DNA of 64,000 bases from Sphingomonas montanisoli (GTDB lineage: Bacteria; Pseudomonadota; Alphaproteobacteria; Sphingomonadales; Sphingomonadaceae). Below are positions 41,208-50,774 of the stretch, one piece after another. Both the position numbers and the translations under genes were made by a program. Each line of letters opens with the position of its first letter. The first letter of the stretch is position 1. A model generated the notes under the pieces. It made no database searches and had not been told where the DNA came from. It was given only the letters and a program-made list of their open reading frames with translations. The DNA lies in assembly GCF_008274695.1 (NCBI RefSeq), contig NZ_VTOU01000003.1, positions 310,001 through 374,000 on the forward strand. The letters are read 5' to 3'.

Positions 41208-44200
41208 CTATGGGACGCGAGATCGCTGGGGCGCGAGCATAAATCCATCTGGCAATGGAGGCAGCGCGCCCTTCAGTGTAACGCCCTTCGACTTGGGGGG
41301 TTTCCCGAATATCCGCTCGCGCGTCGCTCTCCGACTGCGCGCCAGCGCATCCTCTATTGCTTCCTGCCGCGAGTAAGCTGGCAACCCAGTCCAACCCGGC
41401 GTGCCGAGCAGCGGACCCAACTGACCGCGAGCATCCAGACCCACCTGCTCCCGGTAGACCCCATATTCGCTTGGAGAGAGCTTGCGCCCATACACCTCAT
41501 CGCGAGGCTGCCCGACGTGGGCGTCAGCACCGAGCATCGCGCCGTTGATGAGATCCTTTCTCGCCGTGCTCGTCCAGATCGGCGACACCATATCCGGACC
41601 GAGGCCCCCGCTATTGCGGACCGGCTGCCCCCAAACATCCCGTCGAGGCTCGACGCCCTGCGACAGGCCCGGAATGCGAGCCCGGATCGTGTCGAGAATA
41701 GAGCGCGCCTCACGCTGGTACGGGTCGATCGACCGCGCGGTCTGCGCCACGAGCGCTGGGACAGCGATACCGCCGGCTGTCCGCTGCAACCACGACCCAG
41801 CATAGCGACCAGGATCGTCGACCATCTTCGTCAGATCCGCCACGCCCGACAGCCAGGTCTTGCTCGAAAGGTTCTGTGCAACCGACGCGAACATCAGCGC
41901 CAACACCTTCTCGCGCTGGTCGTCGGTCATATGGGATTGCAGATCGACAACGTCCGCGGCGATGCCGAGCGTCGTCGAATAAGGATCGAGGCGGCTGTAG
42001 CTGTAATAGCGATCGCCGACGCGGATGCTGTAGGGCTGCCAACCATCCGCGCGCATCAGCCGCTCGGCGGACTCGTCGGCAGGGCCGCCGCCCGTGATCG
42101 TCCCTGAGCCTGCCAGTTCGAAAGCCATCAGCGATGCCGACGTGCCTATCATCGTCTTGGCGATGGCAAGATCGCGACGCGCACCGCCGGCCGCGATGTC
42201 CGCGCGCCACTCTTTGATCAATGGCGCACCGGGCGATCGTTCGAGCGCGAACTTCAGGATGTTGGTCGGGGTGCGCACGAAGGGCACCACCAGCTTGAGC
42301 AGTGGCTGGTCGGTCGTCATGCGCGATATGCTTTGACCGATAGGGCCGAGCGGCCGCTGGAACGTCAGATAGCGGCCATAGTCGAACGCCTCTTCCAGCA
42401 TCTTATCGTCAGGATTTGACGCGAGATCGGCGACACGGCGCTTGAGCGCATCACCCTTCAAACCCTCGGTGTTCGCCTTGCGGGTTGCCAGTCCCCACAG
42501 CTCCATGCGCCGCGCCATCGCCTTGAAAAGCTCGTCCTCGGCGGACAACGCCCGCGTGGGTGTGCGGATGACCTTGCCTTTGAGCCCGGAGATCGCCTCC
42601 ATGCTCTGCGCCTCGACCTTCGACATGAAGTCCGAAGGCTCGCCGGTGCGCAGCGTGCGGGCTGCCTGACCCAGCCCTTCCTTAAAGCCTTGCAGCAGGC
42701 CGACTGCTCGCGCGCCGACTTCGGAGCCGAGCACACGATCGGCATCGGCATTGGGCAGGATAGAGCGGACGCGGCCGATAGCCGCTGCAACGCCATGTTC
42801 CGGGATCTGGCCGAGAGCGGTGAGGGTGTTGGACAGCACGTTCACGGCGTGGGTCTGCGGCCCGCTCAACAGGCTGTTCATGTATAGCTCGGTCAGCTTA
42901 TCGCGCAGGCGTGGCTTGGCGGCGTCCCGCAGGAACCGGTTCACCTTGGCGGGGTCGCGCAGATCGAGAATGCGACGCGCCACATCGGTGAGGCGATCTT
43001 CGCCACCGGCCTCATCAACCAGCGCTTTCAGCACACGTCCGCGCGCGTCTTTCGCTTTGGCCGTCATGCGGAATTGCGACAGCGCCCGTCCGGCTTCCGC
43101 CGTGGCGCCGCTAACCTGCTCCTGGATCGCGACGTGTTTCAGCCATCCCTCACGGAAGGCCGCCATCGCTTCGGGTCCGCCAGTCTCGACCTTATCGGCA
43201 AGGCGCAGAAGCTCATCGCCCGACTTGGCGAGGATGGCGCGCGCCGCCAATGCCTGCTCGGCGTTGAGCGCCTGACCCTGCCGGCGCTTGAGCAGGTCGT
43301 CGGCCGTCATGCCGATGTCGCGGGCGAGCGCAGCGGTCTCGGCATGACTGATCTTGCCGCGACGGGCGGCATCGAAACCGCCGACCTTCGCTTCAACGGA
43401 CTGTAGAGCTCGGCGAATGTCCTCGCTGCTTTCAAGCTTGTCGAGCGCGATATTGCCAGCGCGGGCACCAATGGCCGGCAGATCCTCGTAAGCCGTCGCT
43501 GGTGCCGAATTGGCGTCAAGATCGGCCATCGTGACGGGCTGGCCAATATCCTGAGCGAGAGGACGCCCTTCTGCCTCTGCCTGCTCCACGGCCATCCGCT
43601 GATCGCGCGTAGCGTTGTAGGTATCGAGCGTTTCGAGATCATCAGGGCGCCAGGTCCGGCGGGTGCCGCGATGGGTGTTGTCGATCGCGTCGAGCAAATC
43701 ATTGACGCTTGGACCGTCCGGATGATCGGGGAAGAAGCCGGCTTCCGCTGCGCGCGCTGCGGCTTCGTCTAGCTGCATGCCGTCCGGATTGACGAGACGG
43801 CCGAGAAAGCCTTCGTCTTTCGCAAAGTCGAGATCACGGCGCGGGCTGTTGTCGATACCCATCGCGCGGAGGTTGCCGCCGTCGTCTTTCACACCGCCGC
43901 GCGTCCGCAACCAGCCAACTAGATCGAGCGGCTGACGACGAGTGCGCCCATCGGGGAGTGTGAAGCGCGGCAGGGTGTCGCGCTCGTCGGGGGACTGTAT
44001 GTTCTGGATCGTGCCGGGAAGCGCCCGCTCGGCCTCGTCCAGCGACTCGATCGCATTCGCGGGAAGCGGCATCACGTCGCGCGGATCGACGGTGCGGGCG
44101 AGGTTTGCCATGTCTTCTGCGCTGGAGGGTTCGCCGATCGGCCGAACCTTGCCGGTAACAGGACGCTCCCACTCGAAGCCAGGCGGGAGGTCGGGCGCAT

Positions 44201-45779
44201 CGGAGGGAACGGCAGGTCCTTCGATCGTAAACCCCGGCGGGACGTCGCTCGCCATGGCCGCGCGCCGCGAATTGACGAATGCGGCCCCATCAGGCGTCAG
44301 ATCGTGAGCGCCAGCACTGTCTGCGACCGACGTGCTCGATCGAATTGGAGGATGGCCTTCGGTTTGAAAGCCGGGCGGCAAATCCGGATCGGGCGCTCGT
44401 GGTGTGATATTCCGAATGCCTGGAGGACGCCGAAAGGTCTGGCGCGCGCCGCGAAGGCGGGCCAGCACGTATGGCGCGGTAACGCCAAGAGTCAGGCCCG
44501 CACCCGCACCAATCGCAGCCCCGCCAATAGTAGACGGCACCCGATCAAGAGGACCGCCCTCAGCCGATCCAAACCCAGCGACGCCGCCTTCGATCGCTCC
44601 CGTCGCGAGCAGTCGATTGCGGACGGCCGATCGCGCGGCAGCGGTGGCAGCAAACCGGCTCGCGCCCGATCGAAGGGCTAATCTCGCGACATTTAGACCG
44701 AGCCCTTCAACGGCGCCGCCGGGAATAGCCAACCCACTCGCTAGTTGCCCACCAAATCGAGCGTAAGGGTGGCGATCATCATCGAACGCCAGAACGGATC
44801 GGTTCTGATCGATGTTATTATAAAGGATGTCTCCGAAGCGACGATCGCTGGACCAGATGTTTTCCCGGCCGCGCGTGCCGCCGAGGGTGTCAATTACGCC
44901 TCCCACTTCGTCGAGCAGGTTGACAGGATCGCCTGCCCCTCGCGCGACCGCGCCGATAACGCCATCGCCCGCGTCCGTCAGGACGCGCGGCGCTTGATTG
45001 TAGAGGATGTCTGGCGTCGCCTTGGCCCCACGGTTTCTCGCTTCGACACGCTTACGGGCATCGTCGGCGCTGATCTGAAATCCGTTGACCTTCGCGTAAG
45101 CCACAAGATCGTCCGCCGTGGAGGTCGGGCTCGCGAACAGGTCCGCATACCCCTTCGCGATCTCGGGTCGCAGCCCCTGAAACGGCGTCGCCTCGTCCTT
45201 GAAGAAAGCCACGCCCTTACCGTCAGTCGCCTCCTCTGCCGGCGCCCAGGGCAGCTTATGGCGATAGTCGGATGGCATCTGGAACTGACCGGCGAACGCA
45301 CCACGACGGTTGAGGCGGGCGCCGCGCTCGGCCTCCATATAGGACAGCAACCGCGAGGGATCGGCCTTGAGGTAATTCGGCGTCGCAACTGCGAGGCCCT
45401 GATCGAGGATCGAGCGGCCATAGTCCTGCCCCCCGACATCGAGCGTCGCGACGGGCCGGCCGTAGGTGAGTGCGCCGGTCGGCATTGCCGTGCCACCATC
45501 GGACAGCGCGCCTTGCAAGAAACGCTGGCCTCTCGCGCCGAGATCGACGGATTGCCCGCCGATCATGCCGGGCTGTCCGAGTTCGAAGGCATCCACGCCG
45601 AACAGGCGGGCATTGCGGCCATCGGTAGGGAACGTGTCGCCATCGTGCGGCACTTCGCCCGGCGGGATAGTGATCGGCCCGACAGGCCGTTTCACCACCC
45701 CAGCGAACATGCGCCGCGTCGGATCATCACGAGTTTTCGACCTTGGCTCTAGTACGAAGCCGGGAGGCAGATCGCTCAC
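41208..45779 (-). CDS. Giant virion-type protein with SNase-like N-terminal domain and LPPGF repeats
   Basis: A 1,523-residue protein. Near the N-terminus (about 35-135) is a staphylococcal-nuclease-like region: DGDT (46-49), RLFGVDAFE with Arg58 and Glu66, and YGRPVATL with Arg108, the Arg-Glu-Arg pattern of SNase catalysis. A LPPGF-type motif appears about five times (residues 3, 465, 511, 529 and 1505). The long helical middle (750-1250) resembles phage internal or ejection proteins. A GTG overlapping the upstream stop (GTGA) was chosen as start; a GTG 15 bases earlier is possible. It may be ejected with DNA. Whether the nuclease domain is active is unknown. Confidence 0.65.
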   Translation of the reverse strand: MSDLPPGFVLEPRSKTRDDPTRRMFAGVVKRPVGPITIPPGEVPHDGDTFPTDGRNARLFGVDAFELGQPGMIGGQSVDLGARGQRFLQGALSDGGTAMPTGALTYGRPVATLDVGGQDYGRSILDQGLAVATPNYLKADPSRLLSYMEAERGARLNRRGAFAGQFQMPSDYRHKLPWAPAEEATDGKGVAFFKDEATPFQGLRPEIAKGYADLFASPTSTADDLVAYAKVNGFQISADDARKRVEARNRGAKATPDILYNQAPRVLTDAGDGVIGAVARGAGDPVNLLDEVGGVIDTLGGTRGRENIWSSDRRFGDILYNNIDQNRSVLAFDDDRHPYARFGGQLASGLAIPGGAVEGLGLNVARLALRSGASRFAATAAARSAVRNRLLATGAIEGGVAGFGSAEGGPLDRVPSTIGGAAIGAGAGLTLGVTAPYVLARLRGARQTFRRPPGIRNITPRAPDPDLPPGFQTEGHPPIRSSTSVADSAGAHDLTPDGAAFVNSRRAAMASDVPPGFTIEGPAVPSDAPDLPPGFEWERPVTGKVRPIGEPSSAEDMANLARTVDPRDVMPLPANAIESLDEAERALPGTIQNIQSPDERDTLPRFTLPDGRTRRQPLDLVGWLRTRGGVKDDGGNLRAMGIDNSPRRDLDFAKDEGFLGRLVNPDGMQLDEAAARAAEAGFFPDHPDGPSVNDLLDAIDNTHRGTRRTWRPDDLETLDTYNATRDQRMAVEQAEAEGRPLAQDIGQPVTMADLDANSAPATAYEDLPAIGARAGNIALDKLESSEDIRRALQSVEAKVGGFDAARRGKISHAETAALARDIGMTADDLLKRRQGQALNAEQALAARAILAKSGDELLRLADKVETGGPEAMAAFREGWLKHVAIQEQVSGATAEAGRALSQFRMTAKAKDARGRVLKALVDEAGGEDRLTDVARRILDLRDPAKVNRFLRDAAKPRLRDKLTELYMNSLLSGPQTHAVNVLSNTLTALGQIPEHGVAAAIGRVRSILPNADADRVLGSEVGARAVGLLQGFKEGLGQAARTLRTGEPSDFMSKVEAQSMEAISGLKGKVIRTPTRALSAEDELFKAMARRMELWGLATRKANTEGLKGDALKRRVADLASNPDDKMLEEAFDYGRYLTFQRPLGPIGQSISRMTTDQPLLKLVVPFVRTPTNILKFALERSPGAPLIKEWRADIAAGGARRDLAIAKTMIGTSASLMAFELAGSGTITGGGPADESAERLMRADGWQPYSIRVGDRYYSYSRLDPYSTTLGIAADVVDLQSHMTDDQREKVLALMFASVAQNLSSKTWLSGVADLTKMVDDPGRYAGSWLQRTAGGIAVPALVAQTARSIDPYQREARSILDTIRARIPGLSQGVEPRRDVWGQPVRNSGGLGPDMVSPIWTSTARKDLINGAMLGADAHVGQPRDEVYGRKLSPSEYGVYREQVGLDARGQLGPLLGTPGWTGLPAYSRQEAIEDALARSRRATRERIFGKPPKSKGVTLKGALPPLPDGFMLAPQRSRVP

Positions 45780-46852
45780 GTCGCGGGAACCCACTGACCG
45801 TTCTTGCGGGTCATGCGCTGGCCCGTCGTCGGGTTGACGATCGTCTGGCCGGCGTAGGGGTCGGCGCCGGTGCGTGACCCGCTTCCGCTGCCGCCAGCGC
45901 CTCTGCGTCCGTTCTTGTAAGTCTGGTAGATTTCCTGCTCGCCGGGCGTCAAACGCTGGCCCTTGGTCACCTTGCCGAGAATGCCCGCGACGACAGCGTT
46001 CGGCGTCGGGGCACGCGGTGCAGTCGGCCTGGGATGAAGATCGCGATACGACGGCGAGCCCTTCACCTGCGTCCGGTTTTCTGTGCGGAAATCGTCGAGG
46101 GCCATCTTGTTGCCCATCGCCGTGCTGCCCCAGCCCCGCAGCGTATAATCCTGCATGGCCTGGCGATATTCGTCGGAGTCGGGCTGGCCAAAGCGTGCCG
46201 CATAGTTCTCGGCAGGAGTGGGGGCGTCGTACACGGTATTGGTCTGCCCCGTGGTCGGATCGAACTGGACTCGGTCCTCAGCGCCGGAGAAGTATTGTGG
46301 TTTCCGCGCTTCGTAGTCTCGATCGGCGAGCTGCTCTTCCCGCTCGATTTTGCGACGGGCCAGCCACATTTGCTGCGCGCGCATCTCCTCCATCTGGCGG
46401 ATCTTCGTAGGAAGATAGGTGCCTTGGCCGCCGCCTGCGGCAGCCATGACGTCTCCGAGAGCGCCCAGCACGTCCCGCCAAGCGCCATCCTTCGCGAAGA
46501 AGCGTGGGCCGGGCACCTTGACGTTCTGACGAAGCTGGGAGGGGTCAAGGGTCTGCATCAGGGCTACGGGCTGATCTGCGGCGTCGAACGGACGAACGCC
46601 GGGGGCGCTGGACTGCGGCGCCAACGGTGCCGGGACCATCATCGGGCGCTGCCCGGCGAACGGATCGGTGGGGAGGGTAGGATCGATGCCCATCGAGCCC
46701 ATCCCCATAGGCAGGCCGGTGTCGCTCGCCCCGTCGAGGCGGCGACTGCCAGGCAGGCTTTCGCCAAGACCGGGTGTCGCATAGGGCACAGGCGTCGTAT
46801 ACCTACCCGTCCGGCGGCCCGAGTTGCCGAACATTCCTTGGAGCAGACCCAC
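45776..46852 (-). CDS. Phage virion-associated hypothetical protein
   Basis: A 358-residue protein rich in Pro, Gly and Met at the N-terminus (GLLQGMFGNSGRR, LPMGMGSMGIDP), with a helical middle (KIRQMEEMRAQQMWLARRKIEREE in pieces) and a basic, disordered C-terminus ending TGQRMTRKNGQWVPAT. This build is common for internal virion or tail-assembly proteins placed before the ejection protein. GTG start shares a base with the upstream TAG, and its stop overlaps the giant gene. Confidence 0.6.
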   Translation of the reverse strand: MGLLQGMFGNSGRRTGRYTTPVPYATPGLGESLPGSRRLDGASDTGLPMGMGSMGIDPTLPTDPFAGQRPMMVPAPLAPQSSAPGVRPFDAADQPVALMQTLDPSQLRQNVKVPGPRFFAKDGAWRDVLGALGDVMAAAGGGQGTYLPTKIRQMEEMRAQQMWLARRKIEREEQLADRDYEARKPQYFSGAEDRVQFDPTTGQTNTVYDAPTPAENYAARFGQPDSDEYRQAMQDYTLRGWGSTAMGNKMALDDFRTENRTQVKGSPSYRDLHPRPTAPRAPTPNAVVAGILGKVTKGQRLTPGEQEIYQTYKNGRRGAGGSGSGSRTGADPYAGQTIVNPTTGQRMTRKNGQWVPAT

Positions 46853-47280
46853 TACTCCGCCTCCTCACTGTAGCGCTTCACCCAATCGCTGGCCGCAATC
46901 AGCACGCCCGGATCGATCGTATGGGCATAGACTTGCAGCTGGTTTGCTGCTTCTTCGTCTCCGTGGTCGGCAAGGTCGCTGATGAAGGCGACAGCTTCGG
47001 CCTGCTTTTCTGCTGCGGCGTCTATTTCGTCGCGCTGAGCGTAAACTGCCGACATTAGGAACAGGACAGATGACAGGAGCAGTTGCTCCTTTCGACCACC
47101 GTGGGTCGCTGCCATCCTCGCGAAAGCCTCCGCAACCGCTATGCCGTGATCCGTGGTGACATAGCCCTCCGCCGTGCGCTGCAGAGCATGGTCGACTAGA
47201 TCTCGCTGCGCTTGCATGTCGCCACTTGCAGCGCGCTTGAGCAGATCAGCGATGGCGGGATCGGGTGAGATGGCGATCAT
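46852..47280 (-). CDS. Hypothetical helical protein
   Basis: A 142-residue protein of short helices (IADLLKRAASGDMQAQRDLVDHALQ, AVAEAFARMAATHG, AAEKQAEAVAFISDLADHGDEEAA in pieces), Sel1/TPR-like in look but with no exact repeat. Its ATG overlaps the stop of the small RHH gene (ATGA). Function unknown. Confidence 0.6.
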   Translation of the reverse strand: MIAISPDPAIADLLKRAASGDMQAQRDLVDHALQRTAEGYVTTDHGIAVAEAFARMAATHGGRKEQLLLSSVLFLMSAVYAQRDEIDAAAEKQAEAVAFISDLADHGDEEAANQLQVYAHTIDPGVLIAASDWVKRYSEEAE

Positions 47281-47438
47281 GCGAAATTCTCCAGCTCGCG
47301 CCGAAGTGCAGCGCGGATCACATGAGAGGGGGTGGTTCCTTCGCGCGCGGCGCGGTCGGCGACGCGAGAGCGCAGACGCGCATCCAACCGGAAGCAGATC
47401 CGGTCGGGCGACGATATTGCGGCGGAAGATGCGTCCAT
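47277..47438 (-). CDS. Small RHH-type protein
   Basis: A 53-residue frame. RICFRLDARLRSRVADRAAREG is the strand-helix part and TTPSHVIRAALRRELE the second helix, an Arc/CopG-like ribbon-helix-helix. It ends in ATGA overlap with the 142-residue gene and would make a second DNA-binding regulator within the element. Ribosome site is weak (GGA). Confidence 0.6.
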   Translation of the reverse strand: MDASSAAISSPDRICFRLDARLRSRVADRAAREGTTPSHVIRAALRRELENFA

Positions 47439-47537
47439 TTGAAGTCCGTTCGGTCAGGGTGACGAAACGGCTTCGCAAGGTGTTGCGATGGGCGCGTGCA
47501 GAGCACGATATGCCATCCCGTTGCGTCAGACAAGGGC

Positions 47538-47795
47538 CTATATGCGCCCCGCCAACTCCCGACACTTCGCCAGCAACTCGCGCGCACGCTTCCGCGCCGC
47601 CCTCGCCTCTCGGGTGTAGTGCCCATGTCGAAGCGCATTCTTATTACCGCTCGGAGCGCCGGACCCGGGCGCGCCGCCGTGAATGCGGCACCGCCGCTTT
47701 CCCTTCACCGCCGGGGATTGGCATTCCGTCCCACGCCGCGTCCGAGCCAAGCAGCGCGGTGCTGCCCGCATCAGGTCCAAATGGTTGTCCTTCAA
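47538..47795 (-). CDS. HGG-type small phage protein, overlapping the upstream gene out of frame
   Basis: An 85-residue basic protein. CLARTRRGTECQSPAVKGKRRCRIHGG supplies Cys15, Cys25, Cys36 and His39, a zinc-finger-like set, followed by APSGNKNALRHGHYTREARAA, the pattern of small alphaproteobacterial phage proteins that follow a VRHVHV-type gene. It starts with TTG behind a strong GGGAGGA; an ATG is eight codons later. The first half lies inside the preceding gene in another frame, a long same-strand overlap of about 150 bases. Confidence 0.6.
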   Translation of the reverse strand: MKDNHLDLMRAAPRCLARTRRGTECQSPAVKGKRRCRIHGGAPGSGAPSGNKNALRHGHYTREARAARKRARELLAKCRELAGRI

Positions 47796-48462
47796 GATTT
47801 CCTCCCTGCCGCCCCCCGGTGTTGACCGTCTCGGCGATGATTGCCTGCCCGCCACGATTATCCACGTGAACATGCCGAACGACCTGCTCGCCGCCCCGCC
47901 GATGCCTGCCCAGCGCTTCGAGCTGCGCCGTGAAGCTGCGCGAAAGCTTCGTCGCGAGATTGCCGAAGTCCGTTGCGGCAGATCGATCGTTCGCCTGCTT
48001 CATCCGCAGCAGCATATCCATCGCGGCGTCGTGTGTGGCGTACATCTGGACCGCTAGTGCCGCCTCTAACTCGTCAGCCGGGTTGATGGCCGCGACCATG
48101 GCAAGCGCAGCGTTGACGCTGGTGGTGGTCGGATCTTCGCCCCGGCCCTTCGATGCGTTCATTGCCCATAACAGCGCGCGCTGGCTGTACTCGACCGATG
48201 TGGTCCCCATAAGAACCGCTATTCGGGTAGCCTCGCCGACCTCGTCGGAATGAACCGGCCGCATGTCGACGACATCGTCTTCACCTACCGACACATCGAG
48301 GTGCGGGCGAACAGGCATGCCCTGCCAACGTGCTTTGTCGGCCGCGATCTCCGCAGCGACGCGTTGGCCAGGGGGCGATCTGGTCTCGGCGGCATTTACC
48401 GCCGGAACCGCTTCGGTTGCCTCGTTTGTGCACGAGGCCACATTCTTCGTCGGTGCGCTCAT
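47644..48462 (-). CDS. Hypothetical phage protein (VRHVHV type)
   Basis: A 272-residue protein. The middle holds TATDFGNLATKL-like and SRSFTAQLEALGRHR helices, then VVRHVHVDNRGGQAIIAETV, a stretch familiar from alphaproteobacterial phage genes of unknown role, and a C-terminus QPFGPDAGSTALLGSDAAWDG read in a different frame from the overlapping gene. ATG shares ATGA with the primase gene; GGGAGAAC gives the ribosome site. Confidence 0.62.
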   Translation of the reverse strand: MSAPTKNVASCTNEATEAVPAVNAAETRSPPGQRVAAEIAADKARWQGMPVRPHLDVSVGEDDVVDMRPVHSDEVGEATRIAVLMGTTSVEYSQRALLWAMNASKGRGEDPTTTSVNAALAMVAAINPADELEAALAVQMYATHDAAMDMLLRMKQANDRSAATDFGNLATKLSRSFTAQLEALGRHRRGGEQVVRHVHVDNRGGQAIIAETVNTGGRQGGNLEGQPFGPDAGSTALLGSDAAWDGMPIPGGEGKAAVPHSRRRARVRRSER

Positions 48463-50774
48463 TTGATGTTCTCCCATCCGGGCACTGGATCATCTTCGCT
48501 CTCGCCCGGCGCCAAGATCATGCCGCTGGGCGAGCGACCGAGCGCGGGGTTGTCGTGACAGCGATCCGCCGCTCCACCGGTATCCTGCTCCACCTGTGAA
48601 TTCCGGCCCGCAACGCTCCGCTCCACCCCGCCACTAATATGGCGGGTGGTGGTGGAGCAGACTTTTGCTCCAGCGCGCTCCACTGAATCTGCTCCACTGA
48701 AGCCGGGTGGAGCAGAGTTGTCGCTCTGCCATTTCCCGACCTCGATAAACTTCCGCGGCCGGCGCTGCGCGTCCTCGCGTTCGACGGTGACGAGTGCGCC
48801 ATTCGACAGCCAGGTTTTCATCATTTGGAGGAGGCGGCGTTTGTCCGAACGGGACTCTACGTCGAGGCCAAGCACCTCGGCCGCAGCGCGTCCCGCCCAG
48901 TTTGGCGACTGATGGTTCTCGCGCCATTCGCCACCGTCGATCGCCATCTGAACACGGAGAAGGTGATTGCCGGTGAGACCGTCGAACGGATCCGGCGCCG
49001 TCCAAGGGATGGCAACGCCGATGCTGTCGCTGTGGCCATTCTCGCCGCCGTTACAAAGGTCGACACTCTCAAGCCGGTACCAATCAGCATTCTCGGCAGG
49101 CGCGCGATTGTGCTTGTCGTCCTGGACGGAAAAATAGCGTCGTCGTTCCTGATCATCGAAGCCGAACTTGTCAGCCACCTCGGCGTCCATCCGGTTGAGC
49201 ACGAGCGCGGAGCGACAGGCGTCCGTAAGAGCTTTTGCGCCACGCGCGCTCAACGCGGTGACTTCTCCGGATCCTGCCTTGCTGGTGTGGTGCACGAGCA
49301 CGATGCAGCAATTGGCAGCGTTGGCCACACGGCTCCATGCTTTTGCGATCTTATCGATCTTGGTATTCGCGTTTTCGTCGACCTCATGGCTACTGACGAA
49401 TGGGTCGATGACGAGAAGGTCGATCGAACGCGCAATCAGTTCGGCCGTGATCGCCTCATAGACCGGCGCGAGAAGCCTGAAGCCGGTCTCATCTTCAACG
49501 GCAGTGCACAGGCCCGTTCCGTCCATTGCGGTATCGACGAACAGCCGGCCCTCGACTTCTTGACGCGTTAGCCCGAAACGCTTGGCAGCCGCCTGGATCG
49601 AACGCTGAAGCTCCTGCAACGGATCTTCGAGATTCCATATCCACACGCGCTTCGGACCGTCCCACACTGACTTGCCAAGGAGGGGCTGCCCCGTGATCAA
49701 CGAGAGAGCGGTGCCGCAGAGAAATGTCGTTTTACCCACACCGCCCGGTGCAATCGCCGCGGTGACAACGCCTCGGAGAAGATAGCGGCCGAGGACCCAA
49801 GGTCGCGGCGGGATCGTCGATGGTTCGCACCAAGTATAGGGCGTGGCCTTCAGAACGTCCTGTGACCCTACGGGCAACGAGATGACATCTGCGGGCTGAT
49901 CAAGTGCGCTGCGCGCGAGCGTTTTCAGCTGGTCGACTGTGCCCCCCATAGCGAGCCAGTCCGACACGTCGCCCTTCGGCGGCAGGTCCGGCAACTTCAG
50001 GATCGTCACTACCGCTGCCATGCCGGTAAGCTTCTCAGCGACATCACGGGCATGCTCTGCGCCCGCAGGGTCATTATCTTCCAGCACAACGCAGCGGCGC
50101 CCCTTGAAAAAGGGCACTAGCTCACGCCGAAACTTACCCGCCCCCTCGCTGTTGCAGGTCGCGATCAGGCCGAGGCCGACAAGTCGATCAGCATCCTTCT
50201 CGCCCTCGCAGATGAACACAGCGCGGGAGACATCCGACGCGAGCAATTCCGGCAGCCGGTAAGGCACCCGGCGCACCCCATCCATGCAGCCTTTGGCCGC
50301 GTGAAAGCCTCCGTTGCCATCCGGCCCTAGCTGAATGAAGCGCTTGTCCGGCGACCGTTTCACCCGGCTGATCACTGCGCCATTCTCGTCCCGGTAGTCA
50401 TAATAGATTGGCAGGATCTGAGCTTGAAATGCAGGTGACGGCGAGTGGTCGCGATCCTTCAGGCCTTGCTCTTCCATCCACGCGAGAGCGCCACCAGCAT
50501 CGCATCCTTGCTCGCGCTGAATGAGGTCGAGCATGCCACCGCCGGTCTTCAACTCATGGTCGTAAAAACGGCCCTGATCGAGGTCGACGGAGAGGGAGCC
50601 CTTGTTGCCGAAACGAAGCTGGGTGGCCGTACTGAGGGCCTTGTTGGGCTTGTCGAGCAGTGCGCCGACAATTCGGGGGGCCAGGCCAACGAAGTCGATC
50701 GGAGGCGCAGAGCCATTTGCGTTTGCCGCTCGGCCGTAGGAGGCGAACGGATCATTGGTCGTTTGGGAGGCCAT
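48459..50774 (-). CDS. Phage primase-helicase (Toprim and RecA-like ATPase)
   Basis: A 771-residue replication protein. An N-terminal segment (FVGLAPRIVGALLDKP) is followed by a Toprim region with AVFICEGEKDADRL and VVLEDNDPAGAEHA, then an ATPase of the RepA/DnaB kind: APGGVGKTTFLCG (Walker A), DLLVIDPF (Walker B), VLVHHTSKAG. This arrangement is typical of phage, plasmid and satellite primase-helicases. ATG overlaps the upstream stop (TGATG). It should open and prime the element's origin, which I could not locate. Confidence 0.85.
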   Translation of the reverse strand: MASQTTNDPFASYGRAANANGSAPPIDFVGLAPRIVGALLDKPNKALSTATQLRFGNKGSLSVDLDQGRFYDHELKTGGGMLDLIQREQGCDAGGALAWMEEQGLKDRDHSPSPAFQAQILPIYYDYRDENGAVISRVKRSPDKRFIQLGPDGNGGFHAAKGCMDGVRRVPYRLPELLASDVSRAVFICEGEKDADRLVGLGLIATCNSEGAGKFRRELVPFFKGRRCVVLEDNDPAGAEHARDVAEKLTGMAAVVTILKLPDLPPKGDVSDWLAMGGTVDQLKTLARSALDQPADVISLPVGSQDVLKATPYTWCEPSTIPPRPWVLGRYLLRGVVTAAIAPGGVGKTTFLCGTALSLITGQPLLGKSVWDGPKRVWIWNLEDPLQELQRSIQAAAKRFGLTRQEVEGRLFVDTAMDGTGLCTAVEDETGFRLLAPVYEAITAELIARSIDLLVIDPFVSSHEVDENANTKIDKIAKAWSRVANAANCCIVLVHHTSKAGSGEVTALSARGAKALTDACRSALVLNRMDAEVADKFGFDDQERRRYFSVQDDKHNRAPAENADWYRLESVDLCNGGENGHSDSIGVAIPWTAPDPFDGLTGNHLLRVQMAIDGGEWRENHQSPNWAGRAAAEVLGLDVESRSDKRRLLQMMKTWLSNGALVTVEREDAQRRPRKFIEVGKWQSDNSAPPGFSGADSVERAGAKVCSTTTRHISGGVERSVAGRNSQVEQDTGGAADRCHDNPALGRSPSGMILAPGESEDDPVPGWENIK

